Of a stretch of 64,000 bases of DNA, positions 11,065 through 22,976 are shown one piece after another. The DNA comes from Clavaria fumosa (Eukaryota > Basidiomycota > Agaricomycetes > Agaricales > Clavariaceae): the NCBI GenBank assembly GCA_951802425.1, contig OX637796.1, forward strand, positions 496,001-560,000. Direction: 5' to 3'. The position numbers and the translations under genes are program-made. Every line of letters begins with the position of its first letter. Position 1 is the first letter of the stretch. The notes below the pieces were generated by a model. The model did not search any database. It saw nothing but the letters and a program-made list of their open reading frames with translations, and had not been told where the DNA came from.

Positions 11065-12146
11065 CACCACATCCTGTAGCTTTGATATATCATATGCACC
11101 AAATTGATGCATTTGAGTGATGAACAATTAGCATCAATTGGTGCATGCACCTGATGTATCACTTTGGAGCATCTGATGCATTACCTCCTCATTGAGTGTG
11201 GATGGTACATCTGATATATCATGATGCCAGATGATGCATCTGCCATAGCCATAGACAGTGAATGTATCATGCATACATAATGTTGATGTATCAGCATGTC
11301 AGCATCTGATGTATTGTTGAAGCTGTTCTGGAAATTTGGCACATCTGATATAACATGGACATTCAATACATCACTGCCAATGCTTATCCAAAAATGAATA
11401 AAAAAGTGAATTTATTATCATCAAACTTAAACTTATTACTGTATTACAGTAATGACTAATATTAAATCTATTTCTATTTAAATTCTATTTATTCACACAC
11501 TATCACAAGTCCCAAAGTTGGGAGAAAGTGGGGGGGGAAGCAGGGCAAGTTGCTGTATTTATATGCCACGCTTTGTGGCTGTGCAAACGCGTGACATGGT
11601 AACGTTGATTAGCGTTACCATGTCACGACTTTGCACAGCCACAAAGTGCGGCATATAAATACAGCAACTTGCCCTGCTTCCCCCCCCACTTTCTCCCAAC
11701 TTTGGGACTTGTGATAGAGTGTGAATAAATAGAATTTAAATAGAAATAGATTTAATATTAGTCATTACTGTAATACAGTAATAAGTTTGATGATAATAAA
11801 TTCGCTTTTTTATTCATTTTTTGGATAAGCATTGGCAGTGATGTATTGGATGTCCATGTTATATCAGATGGCCAAATTTCCAGAACAGCTTCAACAATAT
11901 ATCAGATGCTGACATGCTGATACATCAACATTATGTATGCATGATACATTCACTGTCTATGGCTATGGCAGATGCATCATCTGGCATCATGATATATCAG
12001 ATGTACCATCCACACTCAATGAGGAGGTAATGCATCAGATGCTCCAAAGTGATACATCAGGTGCATGCACCAATTGATGCTAATTGTTCATCACTCAAAT
12101 GCATCAATTTGGTGCATATGATACATCAAAACTACAGGATCGCCTG
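11065..12146. mobile_element. FB1 copy 1: 1,082-bp palindromic fold-back element with 7-bp target duplication
   Basis: Arms 11065-11604 and 11613-12146 are reverse complements with few differences; the loop is 8 nt. Ends read CACCACATCCTGTAG and CTACAGGATCGCCTG. The 7-bp duplication CTGCCCA flanks it exactly (11058-11064 and 12147-12153), within the minisatellite. Each arm carries subterminal TGATATATCA/TGATGCAT words, an AT-rich segment, a poly-G/poly-C run and a TATAAATA motif near the centre. Transposase is absent, so it is non-autonomous. The superfamily is unassigned: a 7-bp duplication with CA...TG ends does not match a common class that I can name with confidence. Confidence 0.9.
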
Positions 12147-13870
12147 CTGCCCACCCGCTGCCCCGGCCTTCCCTCCTGCAGCCATGCCTGCCTGCCCACT
12201 GCCCTCTGCCCTGCCCTCCTGCAGCCACGCCTGCCTGCCCGCTGCCCCGCCTCTATACCCGTTGCCCCACCTGCCCGCTGCCCCGCCTGCCTGCTGGCCC
12301 GCTGGCCCGCACTGCCCACCCGCTGCCCTGCCTGCCTGCTGCCTGCTGCCCCACCCTGCCTGGCCGCTGCCCCGCCTGCTCGCCCGCAACCCCGCCCTGC
12401 CCGCAGCCCTGCCTGCCCACCCGCAGCCCTGCCTGCCCACCTGGAGCCCCGCCCTGCCCTGCTGCCCCGCCTGCCCACCCGCAGCCCTGCCTTCCTACCT
12501 GCTGCCCCACCCTGCCTGCCCGCTGCCCTGCCTGCCCCACCCACAGCCCCGCCTTCCTACCAGCTGCCCCGCCCTGCCTGCCCGCTGCCTCGCAGCCCCG
12601 CCCTGCCCGCCCGCTGCCTTGCCTGTCTGCCTGCTGCCCCGCCCTGCCCACCCACTGCCCACCCGCTGCCTACCCGCTGCCCTGCCTGCCTGCTGCCCGC
12701 TGCCCCACCCTGCCTGCCCGCTGCCTCGCAGCCCCGCCCTGCCCGCCCACTGCCTTGCCTGCCTGCCCGCTGCCTCTCAGCCCCGCCGCCCTGCCGCCCC
12801 GCCCTGCCCCGCCCTGCCCTCCTGCAGTCCCGCCTGCCTGCCCGCAGCCCCGCCCTGCCTGCCCGCTGCCTCGCAGCCCCGCAGCCCTGCCCCGCCCTGC
12901 CCTCCTGCAGCCCCGCCTGCTCGCCCGCAACCCCGCCCTGCCCTCCTGCAGCCCCGCCTGCCCGCCCGCTGCCCCACCTGCTCGCCCACAACCCCGCCCT
13001 GCCTGCCCACCCGCTGCCCACCCGCTGCCCTGCCTGCCTGCTGCCTGCTGCCCCGCCTGCTCGCCCGCAACCCTGCCCTGCCCGCAGCCCTGCCTGCCCA
13101 CCCGCAGCCCTGCCTGCCTGCTGCCCGCTGCCCCACCCTGCCTGCCTGCTGCCTCGCAGCCCCGCCCTGCCCGCCCACTGCCTTGCCTGCCTGCCCGCTG
13201 CCTCGCAGCCCCGCCGCCCCGCCCTGCCCCGCCCTGCCCTCCTGCAGCCCCGCCTGCCTGCCCGCAGCCCCGCCCTGCCCTCCTGCAGCCCCGCCTGCCT
13301 GCCCGCTGCCCCGCCTGCTCGCCCGCAACCCCGCCCTGCCTGCCCACCCGCTGCCCACCCGCTGCCCTGCCTGCCTGCTGCCTGCTGCCCCGCCCTGCCT
13401 GCCTGCTGCCTCGCAGCCCCGCAGCCCTGCCCCACCCTGCCCTCCTGCAGCCCCGCCTGCTCGCCCGCAACCCCGCCCTGCCCTCCTGCAGCCCCGCCTG
13501 CCCGCCCGCTGCCCCACCTGCTCGCCCGCAACCCCACCAACCCCACCCTGCCTGCCCACCCGCTGCCCACCCGCTGCCCTGCCTGCCTGCTGCCTGCTGC
13601 CCTGCCCTGCCTGCCCACTGCCTCGCAGCCCCGCAGCCCTGCCCCGCCCTGCCCTCCTGCAGCCCCGCCTGCTCACCCGCAACCCCGCCCTGCCCGCAGC
13701 CCCGCCTGCCCACTGGCTGCCCCGCCCTGCTGCCCGCTGCCTTGCCTGCCTGCCCGCTGCCCCGCCTGCCCACTGCCCCGCCCTGCCTGCCCGCTGCCCC
13801 ACCCTGCCCACCCGCTGCCTCGCCTGCCTGCCCGCTGCCCCGCCTGCTGCCCTGCTGCCCTGCCTGCCCA
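12147..13870. repeat. GC-rich minisatellite, right part
   Basis: Continuation of the array at 10405. A longer higher-order unit is visible: the block with TGCCTGCCTGCTGCCTGCTG followed by GCTGCCTCGCAGCCCCG recurs near 12690, 13110, 13370 and 13590. Unequal exchange of larger blocks is a likely cause. Confidence 0.9.
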
Positions 13871-14445
13871 CTGCCCTTCCTGTACTGCCATGTCCACCTT
13901 ATGGTTTGTGGCAGACAAGGGCAGCATTCTCTGTGTGGCAACTGCAGTGCCATACAGGGAATGCTGCTCTTGTCTGCCTTCAGGTGTCTGTATGAGCTTG
14001 ACACCTGCAGAGGTATGTGGGTTTTATTACTATTCACACTTTTTACTGGTATGGTGCTCGTTGATGTTGCTTTTCAGAATGTTATGTGAAGAGGGTGGCC
14101 GTATGGGCCTTTTGGTTTGGTGGCAGCTTATATGCAGGCTGGCCCCAACCAACCCTCATTCATACCTGCACCTGGGGTGGCCAAATGGGCCAAGGATGTG
14201 AGTGTGGTCTATTATGCAAGACAACCTCCCCCAACCCCATCTTTGTAAGTTTTTTTGTGCTATCTGCTGCTTATACCTTGGGGTTGCCATATGGGCTCTG
14301 GGATGGACTGCTGACTGCCATGTGGCTAGTGTCCTCCCACCCTAGTTTCTTACAGATCATCTTATCTACTTGAGACTGGGGACTCTTGCTTTGGTGAAGT
14401 GGGGCTTGCCTAGATTGCAGTGCCCCCTTTGCAATGAAGCACATA
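13871..14445. other. No gene recognised
   Basis: Moderately GC-rich sequence with two near-copies of a phrase containing GGCAGCATTCTCTGT / GGGAATGCTGCTCTTG at about 13920-13975. Not identified. Confidence 0.3.
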
Positions 14446-14740
14446 TTATGATATGAATGGCTTGTCAGAGGTGGATTTGGCCACCCATCCTCTGATGTAA
14501 ATGCCAGACATGTTTTTCTTTTGATTTGTTGTGAAATCCTCCCGCTCTTGCCATTCCTTGAGGGCTAATACCTCTTGGTCTGTAGGATCCTCAGGTTCCT
14601 TGGGTACCAGCGTAACTGCAGAGCCATCAAAATGGCCCCAAACACGTTTTGCTTTCACGGCAATTGTGAAGTGCTTCCGGAACATAACCCAGTTTCGCCC
14701 AGTCGGGTCCAGGTTCTCAAATGCTCATTTGTTGTCAAGA
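14446..14740 (-). pseudogene. Ty1/copia Gag N-terminal fragment
   Basis: Reading from about 14740 downwards gives FENLDPTGRNWVMFRKHF, then AVKAKRVWGHFDGSAV, then PTDQEVLALKEWQERE. This is the 'W..W......KAK..WGH.DG' signature of basidiomycete copia Gag (UBN2/DUF4219-type). There is an in-frame TGA just upstream and an early end after about 80 codons, so it is a relic. The expected 5' LTR would lie at 14800-15040 on the same strand. Confidence 0.6.
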
Positions 14741-15376
14741 CAGCAGGTAGGGTATTTGACATAGCAGGGAGCAGTTCTTCAGGAAGACAAGTGAGTGTGA
14801 GACTTGTTTATTGTGACCACAGGTCTCAATAATCTGTTAGAAACGAGTGACTGCGAGTAACGAGCAAAGTATCTCAGCTCAGCGCTCATGCAAATGAGGG
14901 CAAAGTCTATTACCTGCGAGTAATGAGCGAAGTATCTACAGGTAATTTATGAGCGGTAGTCCATAGGGTATAGTAACATATTGTAGCTCACCTCAGCTCA
15001 GTGCTCGTGCAAATGAGGGCAAAGTTTGAGGTGTAGGGATCACAACAGTACAGTATATGTGAAAAGTGGGAAGTGAATAACGAAGATTGCGTTCCTGACT
15101 AAGCTAAAATGTCTGTTGTCCGATCAGGTCACACACGGATTGCACTTCTCACTCCAATAGATACCCTATCTGATTTTGCTGGACCTGAGGTTATCCAGTC
15201 AAGAATATTCTATTTAATTTGCTGAACCCATGGTTATCCTGGCAAGGATATCCTCTGCCGGCCACATATATTACTAGAAAATCAGATATCTCCAGCGGAA
15301 TCTGGTACCCCATTATATACAGGGGATATGCAGTGTCTGGTATCCCGTTGTATACTGGAATATCCAACTGAACTAT
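14741..15376. other. Possible copia LTR remnant with 130-bp-spaced direct repeat
   Basis: A phrase with CTCAG CTCAG.GCTC.TGCAAATGAGGGCAAAGT occurs at about 14873-14912 and again at about 14993-15030. An AATAAA on the minus strand (about 14810) precedes the Gag fragment, as expected for an LTR end. Boundaries are not clear. Confidence 0.3.
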
Positions 15377-15571
15377 GTGATCCTACGGGTAAAACTAAGA
15401 AATGGCAAAGAGAGGTTAACGACACTCTGTGATGTCTACTATGTCCCATGCCTCGATGGTAACCTACTCTCTGTCTCACACCTGACTCGTTGCAAGTACC
15501 AATTTACCTTTGACACAGCCAGGTTTGAGATTACCAACTGTTATGGAACCAGGTTTGTTACCTGTGAATAA
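15377..15571 (+). pseudogene. Ty1/copia protease C-terminal fragment
   Basis: RLTTLCDVYYVPCLDGNLL followed by SVSHL is the conserved 'L.dV.YVP.L..NLLSVS.L' block at the end of copia aspartic protease. The catalytic DSG region upstream is missing or scrambled. The fragment ends with a stop at 15571. Confidence 0.65.
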
Positions 15572-17731
15572 TAATATTTAAGTAAGGGAAACTGAAGTTA
15601 ACCCTAATAGGAACCTCAAATATTATTACTAGGCAAGCTCAATGTCCAATTGAGCTTCTGGTTGCACACCTTCCTGTAAACAGATATTAAGATAACCTTA
15701 ATATTGTCTACAAGGCATTGCTAATGTGGGCAGCAAATAGAAATATTCTATAGTGACTCAAGCATCAATATCTCAAACAAGGGTAATTAACCAAAGGATT
15801 CCCATAGTCATCTCGACTATTTCATCCTCTTACACCTTGCCTTAATATCCAACCAATAATGAGATATTAAATACTTAAGTCTATTCATATGAATAATGTA
15901 CTATGACAATATTCATATCTGACCAGTGGGACAGGACATCCCTCCAGCATTAATCCTCTGATACCCTCTATATCCTATCTCCCTTTCACTCTCCCATACC
16001 TTGACCCAATTCCTATTCCTTCCTTAGATACTGTATAAAATATTTATATCTAATACCTGTAATACGAAGTAAGACATCAGTGACAGCACAGTAAAATTAC
16101 CTAAGCACGAAAATATTCGTAGCACATGCATTACGTAAGCTTTCGGCGTGACTAGACACTTGGTCATTAGCCCTATAGCCTGGCTACGCTTACATAATAA
16201 AATCATCGCACCAGCCTAAGGCATTAATGAGATAATCAGCTATTTGTCCATACTGGTATTCACACATCAGTTGGACAAATATATTAATTACTCCTTTAGG
16301 AGTGGTGCTGGCTCTTAGCTTCAGCTGACTATGGTGATCAGGCAGTTTCTGGGGTCAAGTAGGTGCTGCTGAACATGTCCTTCAGTGCCCTATTTATATT
16401 GTTTTCAAGCTATCTACTGAATACAGTAATTTCGAGATACATGGACAAATAATGCATATAAAATCATATTAAAATACTCAAATAATCGCATAAGGCATGT
16501 ACTCTTGCCATATATGTATTTACTATTTTTATCTCCTTCCCAGTTCGAGGTTTTGAGAGAATATGCTGTAATGTGCCTGAATGAGTCAGACAGAGTCATT
16601 TCCCTTATTTGGACTTCCCTAAATTAGTCAAGGCTGTTTTGAAGTGACTCAGAGGAGGCTGTGCATTGGCCTGATACAGTAAATTTATTAATAGGTACTC
16701 CCAATGAGTGTGTGGGCCTCTGAGTCAGTTTTGAAAGACAGTTCAAAACCGAAGGTTTGATTTTAAAGTTCAAACTCCGCTCTAACCTTCCTAATTAGGC
16801 AATTTTGTCGCTCTGGCTTGCTCTCTGGCCACCTAAAAGGTGTTTTGGCTCTGGAGGGCTTTGCCCTTGGGATTTAACAGGGATAAACAATTATCTAAGC
16901 ACTCCTGCTTAAGTAATGATTTCTAAATATGGTTCCCTGTGAAACTCATCCCCCTTTAGGATGGATGGCTGACCAAGACTTTGGATGACTGTCCCAACTA
17001 GGCAAGTACAGCACTTTGACTGTCAACAAGTTTTACCAAACTGTGAATAACTCCATGAGTTCTCAACCAATCCTCATGAGACTTTGCACATAGGTAGAGA
17101 TAAAATATAGCCATAGTTTGATACTATATGCAGAATAGTTGAATAGGAACTTGGCATGCTATAACAGTTCGCATTTTTGGTGCAATATTTACAATAATTC
17201 CTTTTGTAAATATCTCAGCCAGTTCCTATTGCTTTCCCATGAAACTTTGTGGACATGTAGACAATAAATGTAGCCAAACACCTGTATGCTACATGGTACA
17301 ATAGAACAGTCTCATAGGTGGATATAATGATTTGACTATAAGGATGCTACATGCAATGTCTCCACTTTGAGGGGCATACATACTGAAACCCTGAAAGTAT
17401 AAACATGACATCCTTACAATATATCCTTTATATGCCTATGCAATTATGCAATAAGGTTTACATAGCTACATGTAACACTGGCATGTTCATAATAAGAATG
17501 TGGGGATTGTTCTGTCAATGAGATTCATCAGAGTTTATCTAGAACCACAAAATCATACTGGTAACACATGAGTGATTCTTGTAGGTAATACAGAGAAGTA
17601 TGGCAGGTAATATGCCTAGTCAATGGGACACCATTTCTAGTGCTTCTCTCAAGGCACTTATCATAGAACACAGAACTGTGCTCCAAGAGGTTCCATTAAC
17701 CACTAGCCACAATGGTGAATGATTGTAGGCT
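15572..17731. other. 2.2 kb AT-rich DNA separating two copia fragments; no gene seen
   Basis: The block lies between protease and pre-integrase portions of copia and has no convincing open frame. It may be an inserted non-coding element, or the junction between two copia copies. I could not find matching ends. Confidence 0.35.
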
Positions 17732-18409
17732 ATGCACCAGATACTCTGCACTGACTATGGGATTACTCCCATCCCTAACACCAACCCACAAGGCCAGCTC
17801 ATGGCCCAAGGTATTGAGTCCCAAGGCTTATTCATTGTCGATGCCCTAGCCTATGTCGAACATGCATACAACATTACCATTGACCACCTCTCTGAGATCC
17901 ATAACCCGACCCCACTCACCCTCGCTGCCAGAACACGCGAATCCTATGCTGATCTCGCCACCTGGCACCAGCGTCTTGGACATGCAAACTATGATGTCAT
18001 TTGCCATCTCGCAAAGTCCGGATTGGTCAAGGGGATGAAGCTTAAGGGCAACAATGCACTGACCAACACGATCTGCCATTCCTGTCTTGCTGGCAAGCAG
18101 ACACAAAACGTCATTCCGAAGATATCCACCGTTGACCACCTGCGCACACTCTACCGGGTGTACTCTGACCTGTGTAGAAATATGCCCATGCTGACACCTG
18201 CGCGACACAAGTACTTCATGACATTCATCAATGGATACTCATATTATGTCCTAGTCGCCCTCCTCAGAGCCAAAAGTGAAGCATTCGAGAATGTTCAGGA
18301 TTTTATTGTCTGTGCAGAAGTCATCACAAATGAATGCATCGACTTCTTTCGAAGCAATGGCAGTGGTGAGTACTATTCTATTGAGTCACAAGCCAGGCCA
18401 TGTAGGTAA
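17732..18409 (+). pseudogene. Ty1/copia GAG-pre-integrase and integrase fragment with mutated catalytic site
   Basis: WHQRLGHANYDVI and CHSCLAGKQ form the HHCC zinc motif of the integrase N-terminus. VYSDLC keeps the first catalytic Asp. The second block reads FRSNGSGEYY where active copies have an Asp after RS, and the intervening FINGYSYYV replaces the usual FIDDYS pattern. The frame ends at 18409. Integration activity would be lost. The reverse transcriptase and RNase H are missing. Confidence 0.8.
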
Positions 18410-18483
18410 TTTTATGTATTGAATCACTCTTATCAGAAGTTATGGATGTTGTATGGATTGGTCTGATTAGAGGGGAAGAAATC

Positions 18484-18715
18484 AATATATGGAAACCTCT
18501 CATATCATCTCCAATATATTGTTAGGTTCTGATATCTGATATATTGAAACCTCTCATATTATCTCCAATATATTGTTAGGTTCTGATATTTGATATATTG
18601 AAACCCCTCATATCATCATCTCCAATATATTGTTAGGCTCTGATATTTGATATATTGAAACCTCTCATATCATCTCCAATATATTGTTAGGCTCTGATAT
18701 TTGATATATTAAGAT
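18484..18715. repeat. Four tandem repeats of about 58 bp
   Basis: The unit TGATATATTGAAACCTCTCA ... CTCCAATATATTGTTAGG ... CTGATAT is repeated four times with few changes, immediately before FB2. Confidence 0.85.
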
Positions 18716-18747
18716 TCTCAACCATTGGGCACTTATAATCAGGCATA

Positions 18748-20614
18748 CAATGGCTAATACATGGCCACCTCTAGTTGTATGATATATTGACTGCTCTAAT
18801 TGTCCCATACATGAATGCCTCTGATTCACTGGCTGATTGCATGATACATTGACTGCTCTAATCATTCCATACATTGGCACATTCAGCCAGTCAGCCAGAA
18901 TAGGAATGCCAGTCAAACAATGGCAAACAAAATAGGCTAAAAATAAAAAGCAACAACTTGAAATTGAGCAGCCCCATGCCTGGTCCCTCGGGCACAGGTT
19001 ACCAATCAGGCATAACTGCTTTTGGTAAGCTGCTATGACTGTGGGAAAAATGTTGCACAGCTTGAAAAATATGACTTATTATACACCAAGAAATCAGCAA
19101 AAATCAGGGGATTCCAAATCTGGACACCCCACATTTGTATCTGCCTTGGTTCAATGTCAATTTGCAAAATACACAGAAAATATTCATTTTTCCACAATTC
19201 TGCAGTACTCTGCATTACTCTGGCTTGAAAATGGATAGTAGAAGATACACACACTACCTGTGGACATATGGGGAGTGTGTGGATTAGTTTAACAACCCAC
19301 CCACCATCTCTGTCACCTCCCTGAAATGTGTTACTAGGAATTAGGGTGTTATTGGCCAGGGAGCATGGCTATTTGTTATATTGCAAATTCCAGCCATCAG
19401 ACTACACCTTATGACATGTAATACAATCATACAAAAGCCCATAATATTTGGTGCAGAATTACAGATTCCCCATGTCTATTTTCCCAAATTTGTCAAATCT
19501 CTCCCCAGACAGTCCCCTTTGTCAAATCACATATTCCTGTTCTCTGATAGCTGACAAGGTTTGCATGAATACATGTTCAAAGTTTGGTGAAGTTAGGCCA
19601 AGTTCTCAGGAAGATAGCCCAGAATGTGTCTTTTGGAGGACAGTCTAAAGTGAAGGCAACAATACAGGCAAGGATAAGCAACACCTTGACTGTCTTCAAA
19701 AACACACATTCTGAGCTATCTTCCTGAGAACTTGGCCTAACTTCACCAAACTTTGAACATGTATTCATGCAAACCTTGTCAGCTATCAGAGAACAGGAAT
19801 ATGTGATTTGACAAAGGGGACTGTCTGGGGAGAGATTTGACAAATTTGGGAAAATAGACATGGGGAATCTGTAATTCTGCACCAAATATTATGGGCTTTT
19901 GTATGATTGTATTACATGTCATAAGGTGTAGTCTGATGGCTGGAATTTGCAATATAACAAATAGCCATGCTCCCTGGCCAATAACACCCTAATTCCTAGT
20001 AACACATTTCAGGGAGGTGACAGAGATGGTGGGTGGGTTGTTAAACTAATCCACACACTCCCCAGATGTCCACAGGTAGTGTGTGTATCTTCTACTATCC
20101 ATTTTCAAGCCAGAGTAATGCAGAGTACTGCAGAATTGTGGAAAAATGAATATTTTCTGTGTATTTTGCAAATTGACATTGAACCAAGGCAGATACAAAT
20201 GTGGGGTGTCCAGATTTGGAATCCCCTGATTTTTGCTGATTTCTTGGTGTATAATAAGTCATATTTTTCAAGCTGTGCAACATTTTTCCCACAGTCATAG
20301 CAGCTTACCAAAAGCAGCTATGCCTGATTGGTAACCTGTGCCCGAGGGACCAGGCATGGGGCTGCTCAATTTCAAGTTGTTGCTTTTTATTTTTAGCCTA
20401 TTTTGTTTGCCATTGTTTGACTGGCATTCCTATTCTGGCTGACTGGCTGAATGTGCCAATGTATGGAATGATTAGAGCAGTCAATGTATCATGCAATCAG
20501 CCAGTGAATCAGAGGCATTCATGTATGGGACAATTAGAGCAGTTAATATATTGGCTATTTGACTAGAGTGGTCAATATATCATACAACTAGAGGTGGCCA
20601 TGTATTAGCCATTG
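18748..20614. mobile_element. FB2: 1.87-kb palindrome (two arms of about 0.9 kb)
   Basis: Left arm 18748-19645 and right arm 19688-20614 are near-identical inverted copies around a 42-bp spacer. The right arm has about 31 extra bp in an array of TGATATATTGAC..GCTCTAAT-type subterminal repeats. I could not find a clear target duplication: the left flank is GCATA and the right flank GGAGG. Short matching open frames in the arms are mirror images and probably not genes. Confidence 0.8.
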
Positions 20615-21010
20615 GGAGGGCTTCCTTTCTAGGCAACCACATCAACACACGCGACAAAAACTACGAGACTCACAAAATTGCCTAGTACAATAGTCCTCTA
20701 TAATCCCCTAGCTTAGCCTAACCGCTACTATACTGCATACCCTCTCGGGAAACCGAAAAATGTCGAAAAATCGTGGGGAAGCCCCGGCGGACCCAGGAAG
20801 CGACGCGTTGGCACCACCGACAGCGCGCACATCACCACCCCAGCCCCCCGACCCTGCTGCCCCCTCCCTTAGCGCCAGCAACCCAGCAGTAGGTCAAAAC
20901 CGGAACAAAGAAGCCCAGCATATAGCTGCAAGAGAGACACTTCAAAAGGCTGGCGTCCAGCTAACCGAAGGACTAATCACAGTCACCGACGGAGTAAACC
21001 CCAGCTAGAA
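20615..21010 (+). pseudogene. Tad-like LINE copy: 5' leader and ORF1 start, truncated
   Basis: The leader (CTTCCTTTCTAGGCAACCAC) matches the 5' end of the LINE at 53281. ORF1 begins at 20760 with a Pro/Ala-rich acidic stretch and stops at 21008. Downstream sequence is unrelated, so only the first about 400 bp remain. The 5' end abuts FB2 directly. Confidence 0.6.
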
Positions 21011-21029
21011 CTGCCCAAGGCAGGGCCAC

Positions 21030-21255
21030 AAATTGGAGAGGAGTGGAAAGCTCCTTTAATATATTATACATGCAGGAAAGCAGGGCATTACATGAGTGCA
21101 TGTCTGCAGTCACAGTGAAAGCCAGAGGCTTTTAGGGGAAATGTAAGGAACTATGCCTTACAGGAGGATCCAGGCAAGGCAGGGCCCAATAAACCACAGG
21201 AGATACCTGTGGTTGAAAGTGAGGAGCCAGAGGACGAAAACCTACTACTGAGGCA
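21030..21255 (+). pseudogene. Gag zinc-knuckle relic (tentative)
   Basis: One frame reads YYTCRKAGHYMSACLQ, a CCHC knuckle in which the first Cys appears replaced by Tyr, followed by an acidic stretch (VVESEEPEDENLLL) typical of the Gag-protease linker. Only about 70 codons survive. Confidence 0.4.
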
Positions 21256-21261
21256 CAAGGT

Positions 21262-21334
21262 ATGAGCTATCGGAGATCCAGAACTGGAGATAGTGTTTCC
21301 AGTCCGGACCTGAAGGGAGCAGCACAGGTGTGAC
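21262..21334 (-). mobile_element. Fragment of the same LTR family as the 29-36 kb element
   Basis: Reading down from 21334: TGTCACACCTGTGCTGCTCC then TTCAGGTC.GGAC, matching the first ~70 bp of the LTR at 29124 with several C/T differences. It interrupts the RT relic that follows on the same strand. Confidence 0.6.
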
Positions 21335-22146
21335 AGTGCTCCAGATAGTTGTGGGAGATCTTCATTCCCAGGAAGAAGATCTCACTCATCTTGAACTCAC
21401 ACTTGCTGAGTCTGAGACACAGCCCATTCTCCCTGAACTTCCTCAAGACCTGATCCATCCAATACTGGTGCATAGCCAAATCCTCTGCAAACACTATAAC
21501 ATCATCAACATAGGCCCAGACATGCCCTCCTGCAATCTCTTCCCTCAACACATGGTTCATGAAGCACTGGAAGGTTGCAGGTGCATTCTGTAGCCCAAAC
21601 CACATAACTGTTGGTTCAAAGAGTCCATGAGGTGTTAGGAAAGCACAGTGGTGTTGATGTTCTGGCCAGACCTGCATTGATGGGAAACCTCCCTTCGCAT
21701 CAATCTTGGGATAGATAGTTGCCCCCTTTAACACATCCACAGTGTCTCAGATGAGGGGGAGGGTGTACTTGTCTTTGATTTGATGCAAGTTCAGCTGGAG
21801 TAGTTGATAATGGGCTGCAGCTTGTCTTTCTCGCATTTGAAGAAGAGGGGGCTCACATACAGGGACTTCCAAGGTCAGATTTGTCCAGAGGCCAGCTGCT
21901 CATCCACCCAGTGATTCACCACCATCTCTCCTTGCATTAGTGAGTATAGCTTAGAGGAGAGGTGCCCAGGGTCCAGTTTAAACTCAATTTTAATATCTAA
22001 GTCTGGGTGGGAGCAGGGAAGCTCATCCCCCTTTGCTTCACTAAAAACCAAAGGGTAGTGGCTGGGCCAATCAGGGATAGGGCCAGGGTTGGGAAAATGG
22101 GTGTCTGGAATACTTGCAGATGTGAGGGTACTTGTTTTCAGGGGTG
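21335..22146 (-). pseudogene. Ty3/gypsy reverse transcriptase relic
   Basis: From about 22100 down: YPLVFSEAKGDELP and DLDIKIEFKLDPG (RT entry), a stop, LYVSPLFFKCEKDK in a shifted frame, and then VLKGATIYPKIDAKGGF, FGLQNAPATFQCFMN and AYVDDVIVFAED near 21505. The YVDD active site is kept, but at least two frame changes and stops break the chain. It is truncated on one side by an LTR fragment at 21334 and on the other by an LTR at 22148. Confidence 0.85.
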
Positions 22147-22147
22147 T

Positions 22148-22976
22148 GTCAGGACCCATTCATTTTTCCTTTGCCCAAGCCGACTTTACCGACACCTACG
22201 AACCTCCTGATTGCCCTCTATAACTTTGTGAGCCCCTCTACACACTTCCGGAACCCACTGTCCCCTTCTGGGAGCCCCTCTGACCTCTCCTGCATTCACA
22301 CGACACTCACGACCACCATACCATACTCGCAATGCCTCTCTCTGCCTCACCCCACATGTATACTTCGTCCGAACCCACCATATCAATGCACAACACACAG
22401 TTCTGCAATCTCTTCATCTGGCACATGACCTGCCATGTGACACCACCAGTGCTACCAGCATCACTGACATTACCATGACATCACTGGTGCTACTACCATT
22501 ACCAGCACCACTCACATTACTTGTGTTACCAATGTTACCCATGTGACTTCCCACTTAAAGTCACCTGCACCACTAGCATCACCCACATGATCACTCGCAT
22601 GACCTTGTGACCTTAACAACCAAACGTGCCACTGACGGTCAGTCATATATACCTTCAAATTATGCTCCCCTACTTGCCCTCAGTAATCTGTAACTGCGAT
22701 ACTTATGATCTGAAGATACCCCCATAGTTATAGTTACACATATGCTTATCTAGCTAGGTCATGACCCATGACTGGTCACATTTGTGACCTTACTTATGTC
22801 TTCCCTACCCCTTGCAACCTTAGTAGAGCACACGCATGGTCATTTCACAACTAGGTCTACCCTGTACTACTATAGTCTTGTTGCTTGGTGACCTCTGCAC
22901 TTTTCCTTTTCTATTATACTTCCTGTACGTGCACATATAAAGTCTCACATGTACTTATGGTACTCTAGACTTGATT
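22148..22976 (+). mobile_element. LTR family B, copy 1 (partial)
   Basis: Starts TGTCAGGACCCATTC and shares order and wording with the LTR at 45864 (CACCAGTGCTACCAGC, CCCCCATAGTTATAGTTAC, TCACATGTACTTATG) up to ACTTGAT at about 22976, then diverges. It lies within the RT relic. Confidence 0.6.

Noticed and set aside
10365..14201. Very long open frames (up to about 700 codons) on both strands
   Set aside because: They follow a stop-free GC-rich tandem repeat, occur in several frames at once, and give low-complexity Pro/Ala/Cys or Gly/Arg/Ala chains.
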